45,952 bases of DNA from Gammaproteobacteria bacterium (GCA_024644515.1 JAHEHN010000019.1:2115-48066); one strand, 5' to 3'. Counted from the stretch's first letter, positions 1 to 9,111 are shown. Numbers and translations are program-made. Notes: generated by a model from the sequence alone, not told the origin.

Positions 1-86
1 GCGTTCAATTTGTCGCGCCGTTGTGCTATCAGTCTGTTTTCATCACTGCCGTCAGCAGATCCAGTAGGTTGTTGCGAATCGCTCAT
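1..86 (-). CDS. lysS: Lysyl-tRNA synthetase, N-terminal fragment
   Basis: Only the first 28 codons are in the window; the gene continues off the left edge. The peptide starts MSDSQQPTG and continues with ENRLIAQRRDKLN, which matches the region just ahead of the OB-fold in class II lysyl-tRNA synthetases (E. coli LysS has NNELKTRREKL at this place). The enzyme charges tRNA-Lys in the cytoplasm. The gene starts 43 bases after the stop of prfB on the same strand, the classic prfB-lysS operon, which supports the call. The identity rests on the short N-terminus plus this gene order. Confidence 0.82.
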   Translation of the reverse strand, partial: MSDSQQPTGSADGSDENRLIAQRRDKLN

Positions 87-129
87 TTATTATTCCGCTA
101 GTAAATTGGTGAATTAATCGGTTTGTGCT

Positions 130-1228
130 CTACAGCCCCATTTTCAGGCTGGCTTCCATAAACTTGTTGAGATCCCCATCAAGCACCGCTCCGGTATTAC
201 TGGATTCAACATTTGTCCGTAAATCCTTGATTCTTGATTGGTCCAGCACGTAGGAACGAATCTGGCTGCCCCAGCCAATATCCGCTTTTTCATCTTCAAT
301 TTCCTGCTGGCTTTCTTTCTGTTTGAGTTCTTCCAGCTCATATAACTTGGCTTTCAACTGCTTGATCGCCATGTCCTTGTTCTTATGTTGTGAGCGCTGA
401 TTCTGGCATTGTACAACGATGCCAGTGGGTTCATGGGTAAGCCTGATGGCTGAATCTGTCTTATTGACATGCTGTCCACCGGCACCGCTGGCTCGATAGG
501 TGTCTACCCTGACCTGGCTCATATCCAGCTCAATCTCTATATCATCATCCACTTCCGGAGAAACGAAAACCGAAGCAAAGGAGGTATGGCGTCTGTTACC
601 GGAGTCAAAGGGTGACTTTCGAACCAGTCGATGAACACCGGTTTCTGTTCTTAGCCAGCCGAAGGCAAAATCTCCTTCAAAGTGAAGTGTGGCACTTTTG
701 ATACCGGCCACTTCCCCGGCAGACACCTCAACCAGTTCAGTTTTAAATTCTTTCTGTTCTCCCCAGCGCAGATACATCCTTAGCAGCATTTCTGCCCAGT
801 CCTGGGCTTCGGTACCACCCGATCCAGCCTGTATGTCAAGATAGGCATTATTGGCATCCATAGCGCCGGAAAACATGCGCAGAAACTCAAGTTTTTCCAA
901 CGAGACAATGGAGTCATCCAGGTCTGCCAGAGCCTCCTGTAACAGGCTTTCATCATCTTCTTCCCGAGCCAGTTCAACCAGCTCCTGAATGTCTGCAAAA
1001 GACTGCTCCAGATTACCAATTGTCAGGACGATCTTTTCGAGATCTGCTCTCTCTTTTCCCAAAGCCTGGGCATACTCAGGTTTATCCCAGACCGCGGATT
1101 CACCCAGTTCCAGTTCTACTTCCGCCAGCCTCTCCTGCTTGACATCAAAGTCAAAGATACCCCCTGAGCACTTTAACGCGCTCCTGACAGTCTTTTAGGG
1201 TCTCAAGGGGGATATTTACTTCTAACAT
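130..1228 (-). CDS. prfB: Peptide chain release factor 2 (programmed +1 frameshift)
   Basis: RF2 recognises UGA and UAA stop codons and triggers peptide release in the ribosome. The gene is split: ATG at 1228 opens 25 codons ending in CTT (1156-1154), followed by an in-frame TGA at 1153-1151. Reading continues after a +1 shift at GAC (1152-1150) down to the TAG at 130. The joined product is 365 residues, the same as E. coli RF2. The SPF stop-codon-reading tripeptide is at about residues 205-207 and the catalytic GGQ at 250-252. Residue 246 is Ala, the form associated with full activity, whereas E. coli K-12 carries Thr. A start at the internal ATG 1062 would miss 55 residues and is wrong. The gene is co-directional with lysS downstream. 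Expression should be autoregulated, because scarce RF2 favours the shift. Confidence 0.97.
1150..1165 (-). promoter_or_regulatory. prfB: prfB +1 frameshift signal
   Basis: On the minus strand the order is AGGGGG (1165-1160), TAT, CTT, TGA, C. This is the canonical element: an internal Shine-Dalgarno-like AGGGGG three bases before the slippery CTT, then the UGA stop followed by C, a weak termination context. It matches the E. coli prfB site base for base. Slippage of peptidyl-tRNA-Leu from CUU to UUU yields full-length RF2. Confidence 0.96.
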
Positions 1229-1355
1229 AGGTATCTGACCTGAAAAAAGACGCTATTTTAACTTAATACACCCGTCATTGCCTATGAGCAGGATGTATCA
1301 ATCTGTTTGAGATCGTATACTCCCCTGCTTTGAAACTAATGCACAGGGAATAACC

Positions 1356-3407
1356 ATCAGTAGCAGTAAGGACACAACAATACTGGCAAACGCTTCTATC
1401 ACCTGGGAGGAAAATGGCCTGCCGCGTTCTGACACCTATGGCGACATCTATTTTTCAGCCAGTAACCCCATAGAAGAAAGCGCTCATGTATTTATCCATG
1501 GCAACGACCTGGAAAGCCGCATGGCCAATGTCGGTCATACCCCTCTTGTGATAGGCGAATGTGGCTTTGGTTTTGGACTTAATTTCCTGGTGACCTGTGA
1601 ACGCTTTTGCCAACTGGCCCAGCCTGAAAGCAGAATGCACTTTCTCAGCTGCGAAGCGCATCCGGTTTTAAGAAAAGACCTTGGCAGATTTTATAAAACT
1701 CTGCCTTCCAGCCTTCAACCCTTTGCAGAACATCTGTTGGATAACTATCCTGAACAAGGCAAGGGTCTGCACAGAATAGTGTTTCAACAGCGACAGCGCC
1801 ATTTCACCCTTGATCTGCTTTATGACGAGGCGCCGGCTGCTTTTCAGCAACTATCCATTCCCGCTCCGATTATTGATGCCTGGTACCTGGATGGTTACAG
1901 CCCTTCTAAAAATGAGGCCATGTGGGATAGTAATCTTTGCAGCATCATTGCCAAACTCAGTAAATCGGGCTCCACACTGGCCACTTATTCTGTTGCCGGA
2001 ATAGTCAGGGAAAATCTCAAGCAAGCTGGCTTTAACGTGAGCAAGCGCACAGGGTACGGCAATAAACGGCAAATGCTGTCCGCAGTAATGCCAGCTTCAG
2101 TCAATATGGCTGGTCATCGTGATCAGTCATGGTCAACTCCCTGGACGAAAAAAGAGATCCCTATCAGCAATATCGGAATTATTGGTGCCGGGCTGGCGGG
2201 CTCTGCGACCGCCCATGCACTTGCTCAACGAGGTTATAGCGTCAGTTTGCTGGAGAAAAATACCAGCATTGCCAGTGGCTCGTCGGGAAACCCGCGCGGT
2301 ATTGTTCATTTCAACCCGGGGCGACAATTAACACCTGCAAACCTGTTTCGCCTGTCCGCCTTCAGGTATGCGGTACGACATTATCGTAACCTGGCAAAGC
2401 GTCACAACTTTAGCTGGCAAGCAAGCGGGCTGGTGCAGCTGGCACGTGATGAAAAGGAGCTTGATGAATATCACAAACTGGTGGCGCAGCACCTCTATGA
2501 TTCCGATTTCATCACCAGCCTTAATGCCAGGCAGGCCACAGAAATATCAGGTTTGGTTATCAATGATGACGGACTTTTATTTCCTCAGGCCGGCTGCCTT
2601 GACCCTGTTGCCCTATGCCAGGCATGGACAAACCAGGAAAATATAAAGCTTTTCACTAATCGGCAGGTGACAGAAATCAACTTTCACGAGGGGCAATGGC
2701 AGGTCGCTATAACTGCCCCGCATGGCCAAGAGTATCAAGAGTTTGATGCCCTGATTATTTGCAATAACGGAGCGACCCCTGGCCTGGTACATCAAAATAA
2801 TTACCCGGCTTTATTCAACTACGGTCAAACAGATTCCTTTAATTTTGACAACTCACGACTGGAATCCGGCCGTATGAAATGCGCTGTAAGAAAAAAGGGC
2901 TACGTCATTCCATGGGGTGACGAGGATGTCTCCCGCATTACTGTTGGCGGCAGTTTCACCACAGATGAAAACATGTCAAATGAATCCGCTGCCATGCAAG
3001 AGCTTAATTTTCAGATGCTCAGTCATATATCGCCAGTTTTTCATCAGCCTCTTGAGGCAAATCAGAAAAACGGTGAAAGTAATATTAGCAGTAGAGTCGG
3101 AAGACGATGCTCAACGCCGGACTATCTTCCGCTCGCTGGCCCGGTTGAAAAGAACCGGTTAACTGCAAGCATCTATTCTGGCTATCAGCGAAATGGCCGA
3201 CAGGAAATCAGGGCAACTCCTGATTATTATCCCGGCCTCTATATAAACATTGCCCATGGTTCCAGTGGACTGGTAACTACCCCGCTGCTGGGTGAATATA
3301 TTGCATCGCTTATCAGCAGAGAGCCCCTGCCGCTTAATCAAGATGAAATAGGGGTGGTGTTACCGGTGAGATATCTGATCAGAAATTTGAAAAGACAAAA
3401 ACCCTGA
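1356..3407 (+). CDS. mnmC: Bifunctional tRNA 5-methylaminomethyl-2-thiouridine synthase MnmC
   Basis: MnmC completes mnm5s2U34 in tRNA: the C-terminal FAD oxidoreductase removes the carboxymethyl group and the N-terminal SAM-dependent domain methylates the product. A glycine-rich SAM motif (GFGFGLNF) is near residue 70, WYLDGYSPSKN follows, and the FAD-binding IGIIGAGLAGS starts near residue 275. The end carries the usual HGSSGLVTTPLLGEYIA. Start problem: the first in-frame ATG is at 1521, yet 55 upstream codons are open and match the family (DTYGDIYFS, then ESAHVFIHGN). No ATG, GTG or TTG lies in that stretch. Candidates are ATC 1356 (AGGGA just upstream) or ATA 1380 (AAGGA seven bases upstream). 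From 1356 the product is 683 residues, near the E. coli length of 668. The exact start is uncertain; the function is not. Confidence 0.9.
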   Translation: MSSSKDTTILANASITWEENGLPRSDTYGDIYFSASNPIEESAHVFIHGNDLESRMANVGHTPLVIGECGFGFGLNFLVTCERFCQLAQPESRMHFLSCEAHPVLRKDLGRFYKTLPSSLQPFAEHLLDNYPEQGKGLHRIVFQQRQRHFTLDLLYDEAPAAFQQLSIPAPIIDAWYLDGYSPSKNEAMWDSNLCSIIAKLSKSGSTLATYSVAGIVRENLKQAGFNVSKRTGYGNKRQMLSAVMPASVNMAGHRDQSWSTPWTKKEIPISNIGIIGAGLAGSATAHALAQRGYSVSLLEKNTSIASGSSGNPRGIVHFNPGRQLTPANLFRLSAFRYAVRHYRNLAKRHNFSWQASGLVQLARDEKELDEYHKLVAQHLYDSDFITSLNARQATEISGLVINDDGLLFPQAGCLDPVALCQAWTNQENIKLFTNRQVTEINFHEGQWQVAITAPHGQEYQEFDALIICNNGATPGLVHQNNYPALFNYGQTDSFNFDNSRLESGRMKCAVRKKGYVIPWGDEDVSRITVGGSFTTDENMSNESAAMQELNFQMLSHISPVFHQPLEANQKNGESNISSRVGRRCSTPDYLPLAGPVEKNRLTASIYSGYQRNGRQEIRATPDYYPGLYINIAHGSSGLVTTPLLGEYIASLISREPLPLNQDEIGVVLPVRYLIRNLKRQKP

Positions 3408-3423
3408 AGAACAGCATCAGGGT
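3392..3423 (-). terminator. Rho-independent terminator of apeB
   Basis: ACCCTGA (3401-3407) and TCAGGGT (3417-3423) form a perfect 7-bp stem with a 9-base loop. Read on the minus strand the hairpin is followed by TTTTTGTCTTTT, so it suits the end of apeB. The mnmC stop codon TGA (3405-3407) is inside the stem, so the two convergent genes share these bases. Confidence 0.75.
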
Positions 3424-3439
3424 AAGAGTCAGATATATT

Positions 3440-4762
3440 TTAGCGGTTGTAAAATGCAGTTAGAGCTGAAGCAAGGTAGACAGTATCTTTTGCACCCGCC
3501 ATTTCCCTGATCGAATGCATGGCAAATGTAGGCACGCCGATATCAAGGGTTTTTACCCCCAGCTCACCGGCGACAATAGGCCCGATGGTAGAGCCACAAC
3601 CCATGTCATTTCTGACCACAAAAGCCTGAATCGGCACATGACTATCCTCACAGAGCTGTCTGAAAAACGCCGATGTTTCACTGGACGTAGCATAACGTTG
3701 ATTAGCGTTTATCTTGATGACAGGTCCAGCATTCAATAGCGGCCCATGCTTATCATCATGTTTGCCAGGGAAGTTGGGATGAATGCCATGAGCATTATCG
3801 ACAGAAAACATAATGGAGTTTTCGAGAATGTGACGTTTGCTTTCAGCAGAAGCTGTTGCCAGCGTTTCTGCAATTCGCTCAAGAACAGATTCCAGAAAAG
3901 GACCTTTTGCCCCGTTTGCAGAAATACTTCCTACTTCTTCATGATCGGTACAAATTAACAGGCTCGCATGCTTATCATTGCTATGCAGTAAACTTTGTAA
4001 GCCGACATAACAACTCAGGAGATTATCCAGCCTTGCCCCGGCGATGAATTCTTCATGCATACCTGTCAAGGCCGGTGGCTGAACATCATAAAGGCGCAAA
4101 TCATAGGCTAGCACTTTTTCGGCTGTATTAAGCTTCATCGTTGAACGCAGGTGTTCCAACAAAATACCTTTCAAGTCTATAGACCCATCTTTGCCTAGCT
4201 GGGTAACAATAGGAATGATATCCGTTTGAGCATTAATCTTTCGATTTTCATTGGCTTCCCGATCGAGATGGATCGCCAGGCTGGGAATTACGGCTATAGC
4301 TTTTTCAAAGTTGATCAGGCAATGAGACAATTTGCCACTTTTTTCTCTGTAATCAATTCTACCTGCAATAGACAGATCTCGATCAAACCAGGGATTGAGT
4401 AGTACCCCGCCATAAACTTCAACACCAAGTTGTGCGTACCGATAACGATGGATTTCGGGCTGGGGCTTTATCTTCAAGCAAGGGCTGTCGGTATGGCCCC
4501 CCACCATTCTGACTCCAGTGCTGGCCAAATCATCATTGCCAGTCTTGAAAGCAATAATTGAAGAGCCACCCCGCGTTACAAAATAACCCTGCCTTTTTTT
4601 CAGTTTCCAGGGTTTACTCTCATTCAGGCTGAGAAAACCGGCCGCTTTCAGTGCGGCACTCAGGGTATTTACGGCGTGGTAAGGCGTGGGTGAGGCCTGA
4701 ATAAAATCAATCAGGCCGCTGTTTAAATCCACAGTACTTGCAACATCTGATTTATTTGCCAC
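3440..4762 (-). CDS. apeB: M18 family aspartyl aminopeptidase
   Basis: A cytoplasmic zinc aminopeptidase that removes N-terminal acidic residues; 440 residues, typical of the M18 family (about 430). Metal-ligand regions are visible: VGGHTDSPCLK (His near 90), ARLDN near 243-247, DHEEVGS with the acidic pair at 275-276, and a late His in PTFAMHSIREMAG. SPTPYHA near residue 24 is also typical of M18. There is no signal peptide. The gene begins 8 bases downstream of the FKBP gene stop on the same strand, so the two may be co-transcribed. A clear terminator follows. Confidence 0.94.
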   Translation of the reverse strand: MANKSDVASTVDLNSGLIDFIQASPTPYHAVNTLSAALKAAGFLSLNESKPWKLKKRQGYFVTRGGSSIIAFKTGNDDLASTGVRMVGGHTDSPCLKIKPQPEIHRYRYAQLGVEVYGGVLLNPWFDRDLSIAGRIDYREKSGKLSHCLINFEKAIAVIPSLAIHLDREANENRKINAQTDIIPIVTQLGKDGSIDLKGILLEHLRSTMKLNTAEKVLAYDLRLYDVQPPALTGMHEEFIAGARLDNLLSCYVGLQSLLHSNDKHASLLICTDHEEVGSISANGAKGPFLESVLERIAETLATASAESKRHILENSIMFSVDNAHGIHPNFPGKHDDKHGPLLNAGPVIKINANQRYATSSETSAFFRQLCEDSHVPIQAFVVRNDMGCGSTIGPIVAGELGVKTLDIGVPTFAMHSIREMAGAKDTVYLASALTAFYNR

Positions 4763-4770
4763 GAGGGTTT

Positions 4771-5460
4771 TTACTGAACCTCAAGTAATTCAACATCAAA
4801 CACCAGAGTAGTATTCGGACCAATCAGCTGACCCGCACCATTTGCGCCATAAGCCAGTTCAGGCGGGATGAAAAAGCGGAACTTATCGCCAACTTTCATC
4901 AACTGAACCCCTTCGGTCCAACCGGCAATAACACCGTTTAAAGGAAATGATGCCGGATCGCCTCTCTCTACTGAACTGTCAAAAACGGTGCCATCGATCA
5001 GAGTGCCATGATAATGTACTGTTACGGTATCAGTGGCCTCAGGCATTACTGCACCTGCCGCACCTTGTGTCAAAACCTCATACTGAAGGCCTGATGCCGT
5101 CGTTGTTACTTCAGGGCGCTGAGCATTATTCACAAGAAAATCCCGGCCCGCTTGGGCAGCTGCTTCTACCTGAGCATTCATACGTTCCTGCTGAGCAGTG
5201 GAAAATGCCTGAATAGCCGCCATAATTTCGGCTTCACTCATCTTCAACTCGCCGTTTAGAGCATCTCTGACACCGGCAACCAGCGCATCGGCATCGAGAT
5301 CATCCATTGGCATCTGGCTCACCAGGTTCATACCAATATTAACGCCGATGCTATATCCGGCTTTTCCTTCATCTGACTCCAAATCCTGGGCCATGACAAA
5401 ACTTGTAAGAAAGATTGCCGTCAACGCACTGCAGCGGACTGCAAAAGGTAAAAATTTCAT
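4771..5460 (-). CDS. Periplasmic FKBP-type peptidyl-prolyl isomerase (FkpA/Mip-like)
   Basis: 229 residues. An N-terminal signal peptide (basic MKFLPFAVR, hydrophobic core, cleavage near VMA/QD at residue 24) predicts export to the periplasm. Residues 30-110 form the Mip/FkpA-type helical dimerisation domain (GYSIGVNIGMNLVSQ). Residues 120-229 are the FKBP domain with VTVHYHGTLIDGTVFDSS, FPLNGVIAGWTEGVQLMKVGDK and IPPELAYG. The enzyme accelerates proline isomerisation during folding of exported proteins. FkpA, FklB and Mip belong to one family, so I give no symbol. Confidence 0.93.
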   Translation of the reverse strand: MKFLPFAVRCSALTAIFLTSFVMAQDLESDEGKAGYSIGVNIGMNLVSQMPMDDLDADALVAGVRDALNGELKMSEAEIMAAIQAFSTAQQERMNAQVEAAAQAGRDFLVNNAQRPEVTTTASGLQYEVLTQGAAGAVMPEATDTVTVHYHGTLIDGTVFDSSVERGDPASFPLNGVIAGWTEGVQLMKVGDKFRFFIPPELAYGANGAGQLIGPNTTLVFDVELLEVQ

Positions 5461-5706
5461 ATTTCCTGTCCTTTACTCATTAAATTTTTATACCGACAAT
5501 AAGAATATCAGCAACGCGCAATACTACCTACACTGCAATTGAAATACCACCTCAGGCCTGACAGTGAGCCAGTTACAATTAACAAATAAATAATTCTGAA
5601 AACCTTTAGCCAGAGCATGGCATTATTCATGAATCACAGCGCATAATGAGCACCTCGGGCAAAAGGTCTGTCAGCTAGAAAAAACATAATCTCACCAGGG
5701 AGTCTT

Positions 5707-6213
5707 ATGAAATATATAACGGCTGTAGTAATAGTACTGACATTCACAATTTCTGCATGTAGCCGTTATCAGGTTGTACTTAATGATAATGTCGTCTATT
5801 CACCAACCGGCGCACCCCCTACTCCAAACCTGCTGAATGATGCGAATTTTCAGGGTTGCCTGAATCAGTATCTTTCCAATGCAGCTAGCAAGGATCCTGC
5901 CACCGTGAAATTACTTGCCTGCCCTTCAGCGGGAATACAAAGTCTGGCCGGCATCAATGCGCTGCCAAACCTGGAACAACTTGAGCTTAGCGACAATCAA
6001 ATTAGTGATCTTTCACCTTTATTGTCACTGAGAAACTTGAGAGTCCTGAGTCTAAGGAACAACCGGGTTACCAACATCAATGCTCTTAAGTCATTACCGA
6101 TACTGCGATTTGTAGCACTGCAGGGAAATAATGGTATTAATTGCACACAACTGGATGACCTTGAAAAGAAGGTTGGAAATTCCTTAAATCGACCAGATAA
6201 CTGTCGACAATAG
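5707..6213 (+). CDS. Leucine-rich-repeat lipoprotein
   Basis: 168 residues with a lipoprotein signal: MKYITAVVIVLTFTISAC, lipobox ISAC, lipidated Cys at 18. After a linker come about two to three leucine-rich repeats of the SDS22/internalin type (LEQLELSDNQISDLSPLLSL, then LRVLSLRNNRVTNINALKSL, then LRFVALQGN). Two cysteines (NCTQ and the final DNCRQ) close a short cap and may form a disulfide. A strong Shine-Dalgarno AGGGAG precedes the ATG. The gene stands alone, divergent from the FKBP gene. Such domains usually bind proteins, but nothing here reveals a partner. The lack of Asp at position +2 would favour sorting to the outer membrane. Confidence 0.85.
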   Translation: MKYITAVVIVLTFTISACSRYQVVLNDNVVYSPTGAPPTPNLLNDANFQGCLNQYLSNAASKDPATVKLLACPSAGIQSLAGINALPNLEQLELSDNQISDLSPLLSLRNLRVLSLRNNRVTNINALKSLPILRFVALQGNNGINCTQLDDLEKKVGNSLNRPDNCRQ

Positions 6214-6238
6214 AACCCGCGGTAGATATCAAAAAATA

Positions 6239-6841
6239 TCAGACAGGAACACCACTGTGAAACCTGAATTCCTCGTCGGGCGTCACAATTAATTCAGCTT
6301 CTTTCTTGGCAAAAAAAGCAATTCTTCCCGAAATGTCGGCGTCCTGATAGAGACGAGCTAGTGTCAGGTAATCTTCAAAATGTCGGCATTCGGAACGTAA
6401 TAAGGAGCCATAAAAACGCTGTAATTTTTCATCCAGTTTAGGAGCTATCTTTGCAAACCTCTCACAGGACCGCGCTTCTACAAAAGCGCCCACAATTAGC
6501 GTATCTACCAGTTTGGCTGGCTCATGAGTGTGCATATGTTCGCGCAATGAAGATGCATAACGTGAAGAAGAAATGTGCGTATAAGCAATACCTTTCTCCT
6601 GCATCAAGGTGACTACCTGCTCAAAATGCAAAAGTTCTTCTCTGGCCAATTGGGACATCTTCTTTAACAGCTCTGTTTTATCAACATACCGATACATTAG
6701 GTTCATAGCGGTTGCAGCAGCTTTCTTTTCACAATTGGCATGATCGATTAACATCAATTCCTCATTTTCCAATGCCCAATCCACCCATGCCGAGGGTGTT
6801 GGGCAAGATAAAAAAGCGTTAATGGGGGAAAGATCAGTCAT
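6239..6841 (-). CDS. miaE: tRNA-(ms2io6A) hydroxylase
   Basis: MiaE hydroxylates the isopentenyl side chain of ms2i6A37 in tRNAs that read U-starting codons, using a non-heme diiron centre in a ferritin-like four-helix bundle. At 200 residues it matches the family. Two E-x-x-H iron-ligand motifs are visible, EELLHFEQV (Glu 69, His 72) and SECRHFEDY near residues 150-158, as well as the acidic ligand in FVEARSCERFAK. There is no signal peptide. It is convergent with the LRR lipoprotein gene (25 bases apart) and lies 23 bases downstream of rmuC on the same strand, so it may be read through from rmuC. Confidence 0.93.
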   Translation of the reverse strand: MTDLSPINAFLSCPTPSAWVDWALENEELMLIDHANCEKKAAATAMNLMYRYVDKTELLKKMSQLAREELLHFEQVVTLMQEKGIAYTHISSSRYASSLREHMHTHEPAKLVDTLIVGAFVEARSCERFAKIAPKLDEKLQRFYGSLLRSECRHFEDYLTLARLYQDADISGRIAFFAKKEAELIVTPDEEFRFHSGVPV

Positions 6842-6864
6842 ATGTTTTTTAAGTTAGCAGGAAG

Positions 6865-8244
6865 CTAGTCAGCATTTTCGTCAGAGCTGACTTGATTGTT
6901 TATTCCCGGAACATCATGTTTTAAAGACTCTTCTGTATCCGCCCCGGCTAGTGATTTGCTTGCCCTGGCACCTAATGTTTTGAGTTTCTCTACTCTGGTA
7001 ACCAGATTTCCTCTTCCTGAAACCAGCTTCTTATGCGCCTGCTCATAAGAAACTTGTGTTTGATCAAGTCGTTTACCTATATCTTCAAGGTCTTCGGTAA
7101 AGGAGACAAATTTGTCATACATTGCTCCTGCGCCCTTGGCTATTTCCAGCGCATTTTTGTTTTGGTGTTCATAACGCCAAATATTCTGGATAGTTCGCAG
7201 GGTCGCCATCAAGGTAGTGGGGGCGACCAATGCTATATTCTTATCGAAAGCCTCGGTAAAAAGACTCTGATCGTTTTGTACAGCCAAGGCAAAAGCCGAT
7301 TCCACGGGAAGAAACATGATGACGAAGTCCAGAGAACGAACAGCCTGGAGATTCTGGTAATCTTTTTTGGAAAGGTCCCGAATATGATTTCTTATTGACT
7401 GAATATGCTCTTTCAGTGCAGTATTTTTTTTGCTCTCATCCGGTTCAGAATAATAACGCTCATAGGCTACCAGGCTTACCTTGGAATCAACTATAACGTC
7501 CTTGCTTTCGGGCAAATGAATTATTACATCAGGCTGTCGATTACCCCCTTCATTGGTGCGTAAACTTTTCTGAATAACATATTCGCTCCCCTTGCGAAGC
7601 CCCGAATTTTCCAGCAGACGCTCCAGTACAAATTCACCCCAATTGCCTTGGGTTTTAGTATCACCCTTGAGGGCATTGGTGAGATTTACTGCATCTTCAC
7701 TGATACGCAGGTTCAAATCCTGCAGGTTTCGAATTTCCTTGGCCAGTGAAAACCTTTCTTTAGACTCCCGATCGTAGGTATCGTCGACTTTTTTCTCGAA
7801 TTGCTGAATTTTTTCCTGCAGCGGTTTAAGAATGCTTTCTATATTTTGTCTGTTACTGTCAGTGAAGGCCCTGCCTTTTTGCTCAAGGATTTCATTGGCC
7901 AGGTTTTTAAATTCAAGACTCATTTTTTCCCTGGCATTTTCCAGTAACTGGATTTTTTCCTGATTCTGACTGCGCTCTTCCGCTAGTTGAGTCTCAAGGC
8001 GTGAAACAGATTCACGCAACAGTGAATTTTTTTCAGTGACTTGCTGAAAATCTGAATGGATGCTCTGACTGTCGTTCTGTAGCTTTTCGATTTCGAGCTG
8101 TCTGGATTGCAGACGCTCTTTCAATACGTCTATTGAATCACCTTCGCGGGTTTTGTTTTTATTGGATAATAGAAAAACGGAGTAAATCGCCAGCAAAATA
8201 AGCACTGATAACAATACAATTATTATCATTGTTGCTGTCGTCAT
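6865..8244 (-). CDS. rmuC: DNA recombination protein RmuC
   Basis: 459 residues. A single N-terminal transmembrane helix (about residues 4-27) is followed by a long coiled coil (about 30-180, rich in E, K, Q and L), then the RmuC nuclease-like core. Hallmarks are TQGNWGEFVLERLLENSGLRKG, PDVIIHLPESKDVIVDSKVSL, FVIMFLPVESAFA and VAPTTLMATLRTI. RmuC limits inversions at short inverted repeats in E. coli, and its core is related to the restriction-endonuclease fold; the biochemistry is poorly known. It may share a transcript with miaE. Confidence 0.94.
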   Translation of the reverse strand: MTTATMIIIVLLSVLILLAIYSVFLLSNKNKTREGDSIDVLKERLQSRQLEIEKLQNDSQSIHSDFQQVTEKNSLLRESVSRLETQLAEERSQNQEKIQLLENAREKMSLEFKNLANEILEQKGRAFTDSNRQNIESILKPLQEKIQQFEKKVDDTYDRESKERFSLAKEIRNLQDLNLRISEDAVNLTNALKGDTKTQGNWGEFVLERLLENSGLRKGSEYVIQKSLRTNEGGNRQPDVIIHLPESKDVIVDSKVSLVAYERYYSEPDESKKNTALKEHIQSIRNHIRDLSKKDYQNLQAVRSLDFVIMFLPVESAFALAVQNDQSLFTEAFDKNIALVAPTTLMATLRTIQNIWRYEHQNKNALEIAKGAGAMYDKFVSFTEDLEDIGKRLDQTQVSYEQAHKKLVSGRGNLVTRVEKLKTLGARASKSLAGADTEESLKHDVPGINNQVSSDENAD

Positions 8245-8325
8245 ATACGTCTCTGCCTACTTGCGAATAGTGATAATAGAAAAATGGATCAAGTGTGCTG
8301 ATAACTGAAAAAGATTAAATAAACA

Positions 8326-9051
8326 TCAATTAAAATTTATGCCCAATCTTTCTCCTACCTCTTTATAGGTTTCAATAACATTGCCAAGCTCCTGCCTGAA
8401 TCTGTCCTTGTCCATTTTTTTTCGAGTATCTTTGTCCCATATACGACAACCATCAGGACTGAACTCATCACCGAGAAGGATCTCACCCTTATAGACACCA
8501 AATTCAAGTTTGTAATCAACCAGTAGCATATCGGCCTGCAGAAAAAGCTCTTTTAATACGCCATTAACCCGGAAAGTGATTTCTTTCATCTTTTCAATAT
8601 GTGAAGGATCTGCCCAGCCAAAAGAAGCAATATGATAGTCATTGATCATAGGATCATGTAATTCATCATTTTTGAGGAAAAATTCAAAAGTAGGCGGATT
8701 AACTTCAGTGCCTTCCTTGATGCCAAAACGCTTACAGATACTTCCGGCGGCCAGATTTCTGACGACACATTCAACGGGAATCATTTCCAGCTTCCTAACC
8801 ACTGATTCTGTATCAGAGATTCGCTCAACAAAATGACTTTTTATTCCCGCTTCATCGAGTTTTTCCATAATAAAGGCATTAAAAATATTATTTACCTTAC
8901 CCTTATCTTCAAGCTGCTCTACTCTTAATCCATCAAAAGCAGACGTATCATCACGAAACTGCAAAACATAAAGATCAGGGGCATCTGTTTTATACACAGA
9001 TTTAGCTTTGCCCGAATAAAGTTCTTCACGTTTTTCCATTAGTTTCTCCAA
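8326..9051 (-). CDS. purC: Phosphoribosylaminoimidazole-succinocarboxamide synthase (SAICAR synthase)
   Basis: Joins aspartate to CAIR with ATP in purine synthesis. At 241 residues it is close to E. coli PurC (237). Family motifs: [24 protein letters not shown], the substrate loop [25 protein letters not shown] in order, and [10 protein letters not shown] with [11 protein letters not shown]. The preferred start [17 protein letters not shown] has a second Met at codon 5, which fits the family equally well. It follows bamC on the minus strand but a terminator lies between them, so it probably also has its own promoter in 9052-9085. Confidence 0.96.
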   Translation of the reverse strand: MEKLMEKREELYSGKAKSVYKTDAPDLYVLQFRDDTSAFDGLRVEQLEDKGKVNNIFNAFIMEKLDEAGIKSHFVERISDTESVVRKLEMIPVECVVRNLAAGSICKRFGIKEGTEVNPPTFEFFLKNDELHDPMINDYHIASFGWADPSHIEKMKEITFRVNGVLKELFLQADMLLVDYKLEFGVYKGEILLGDEFSPDGCRIWDKDTRKKMDKDRFRQELGNVIETYKEVGERLGINFN

Positions 9052-9084
9052 TACACTCTATTACTTATTTTTTCTAAATTAAGG

Positions 9085-9111
9085 TAAAAAACAGGTTTTT
9101 CCGAAAACCTG
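9085..9111 (-). terminator. Terminator or attenuator between bamC and purC
   Basis: CAGGTTTT (9092-9099) and AAAACCTG (9104-9111) form an 8-bp stem with a 4-base loop. On the minus strand the hairpin is followed by six T residues (complement of 9086-9091). It sits just after the bamC stop and ahead of purC. Confidence 0.75.
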
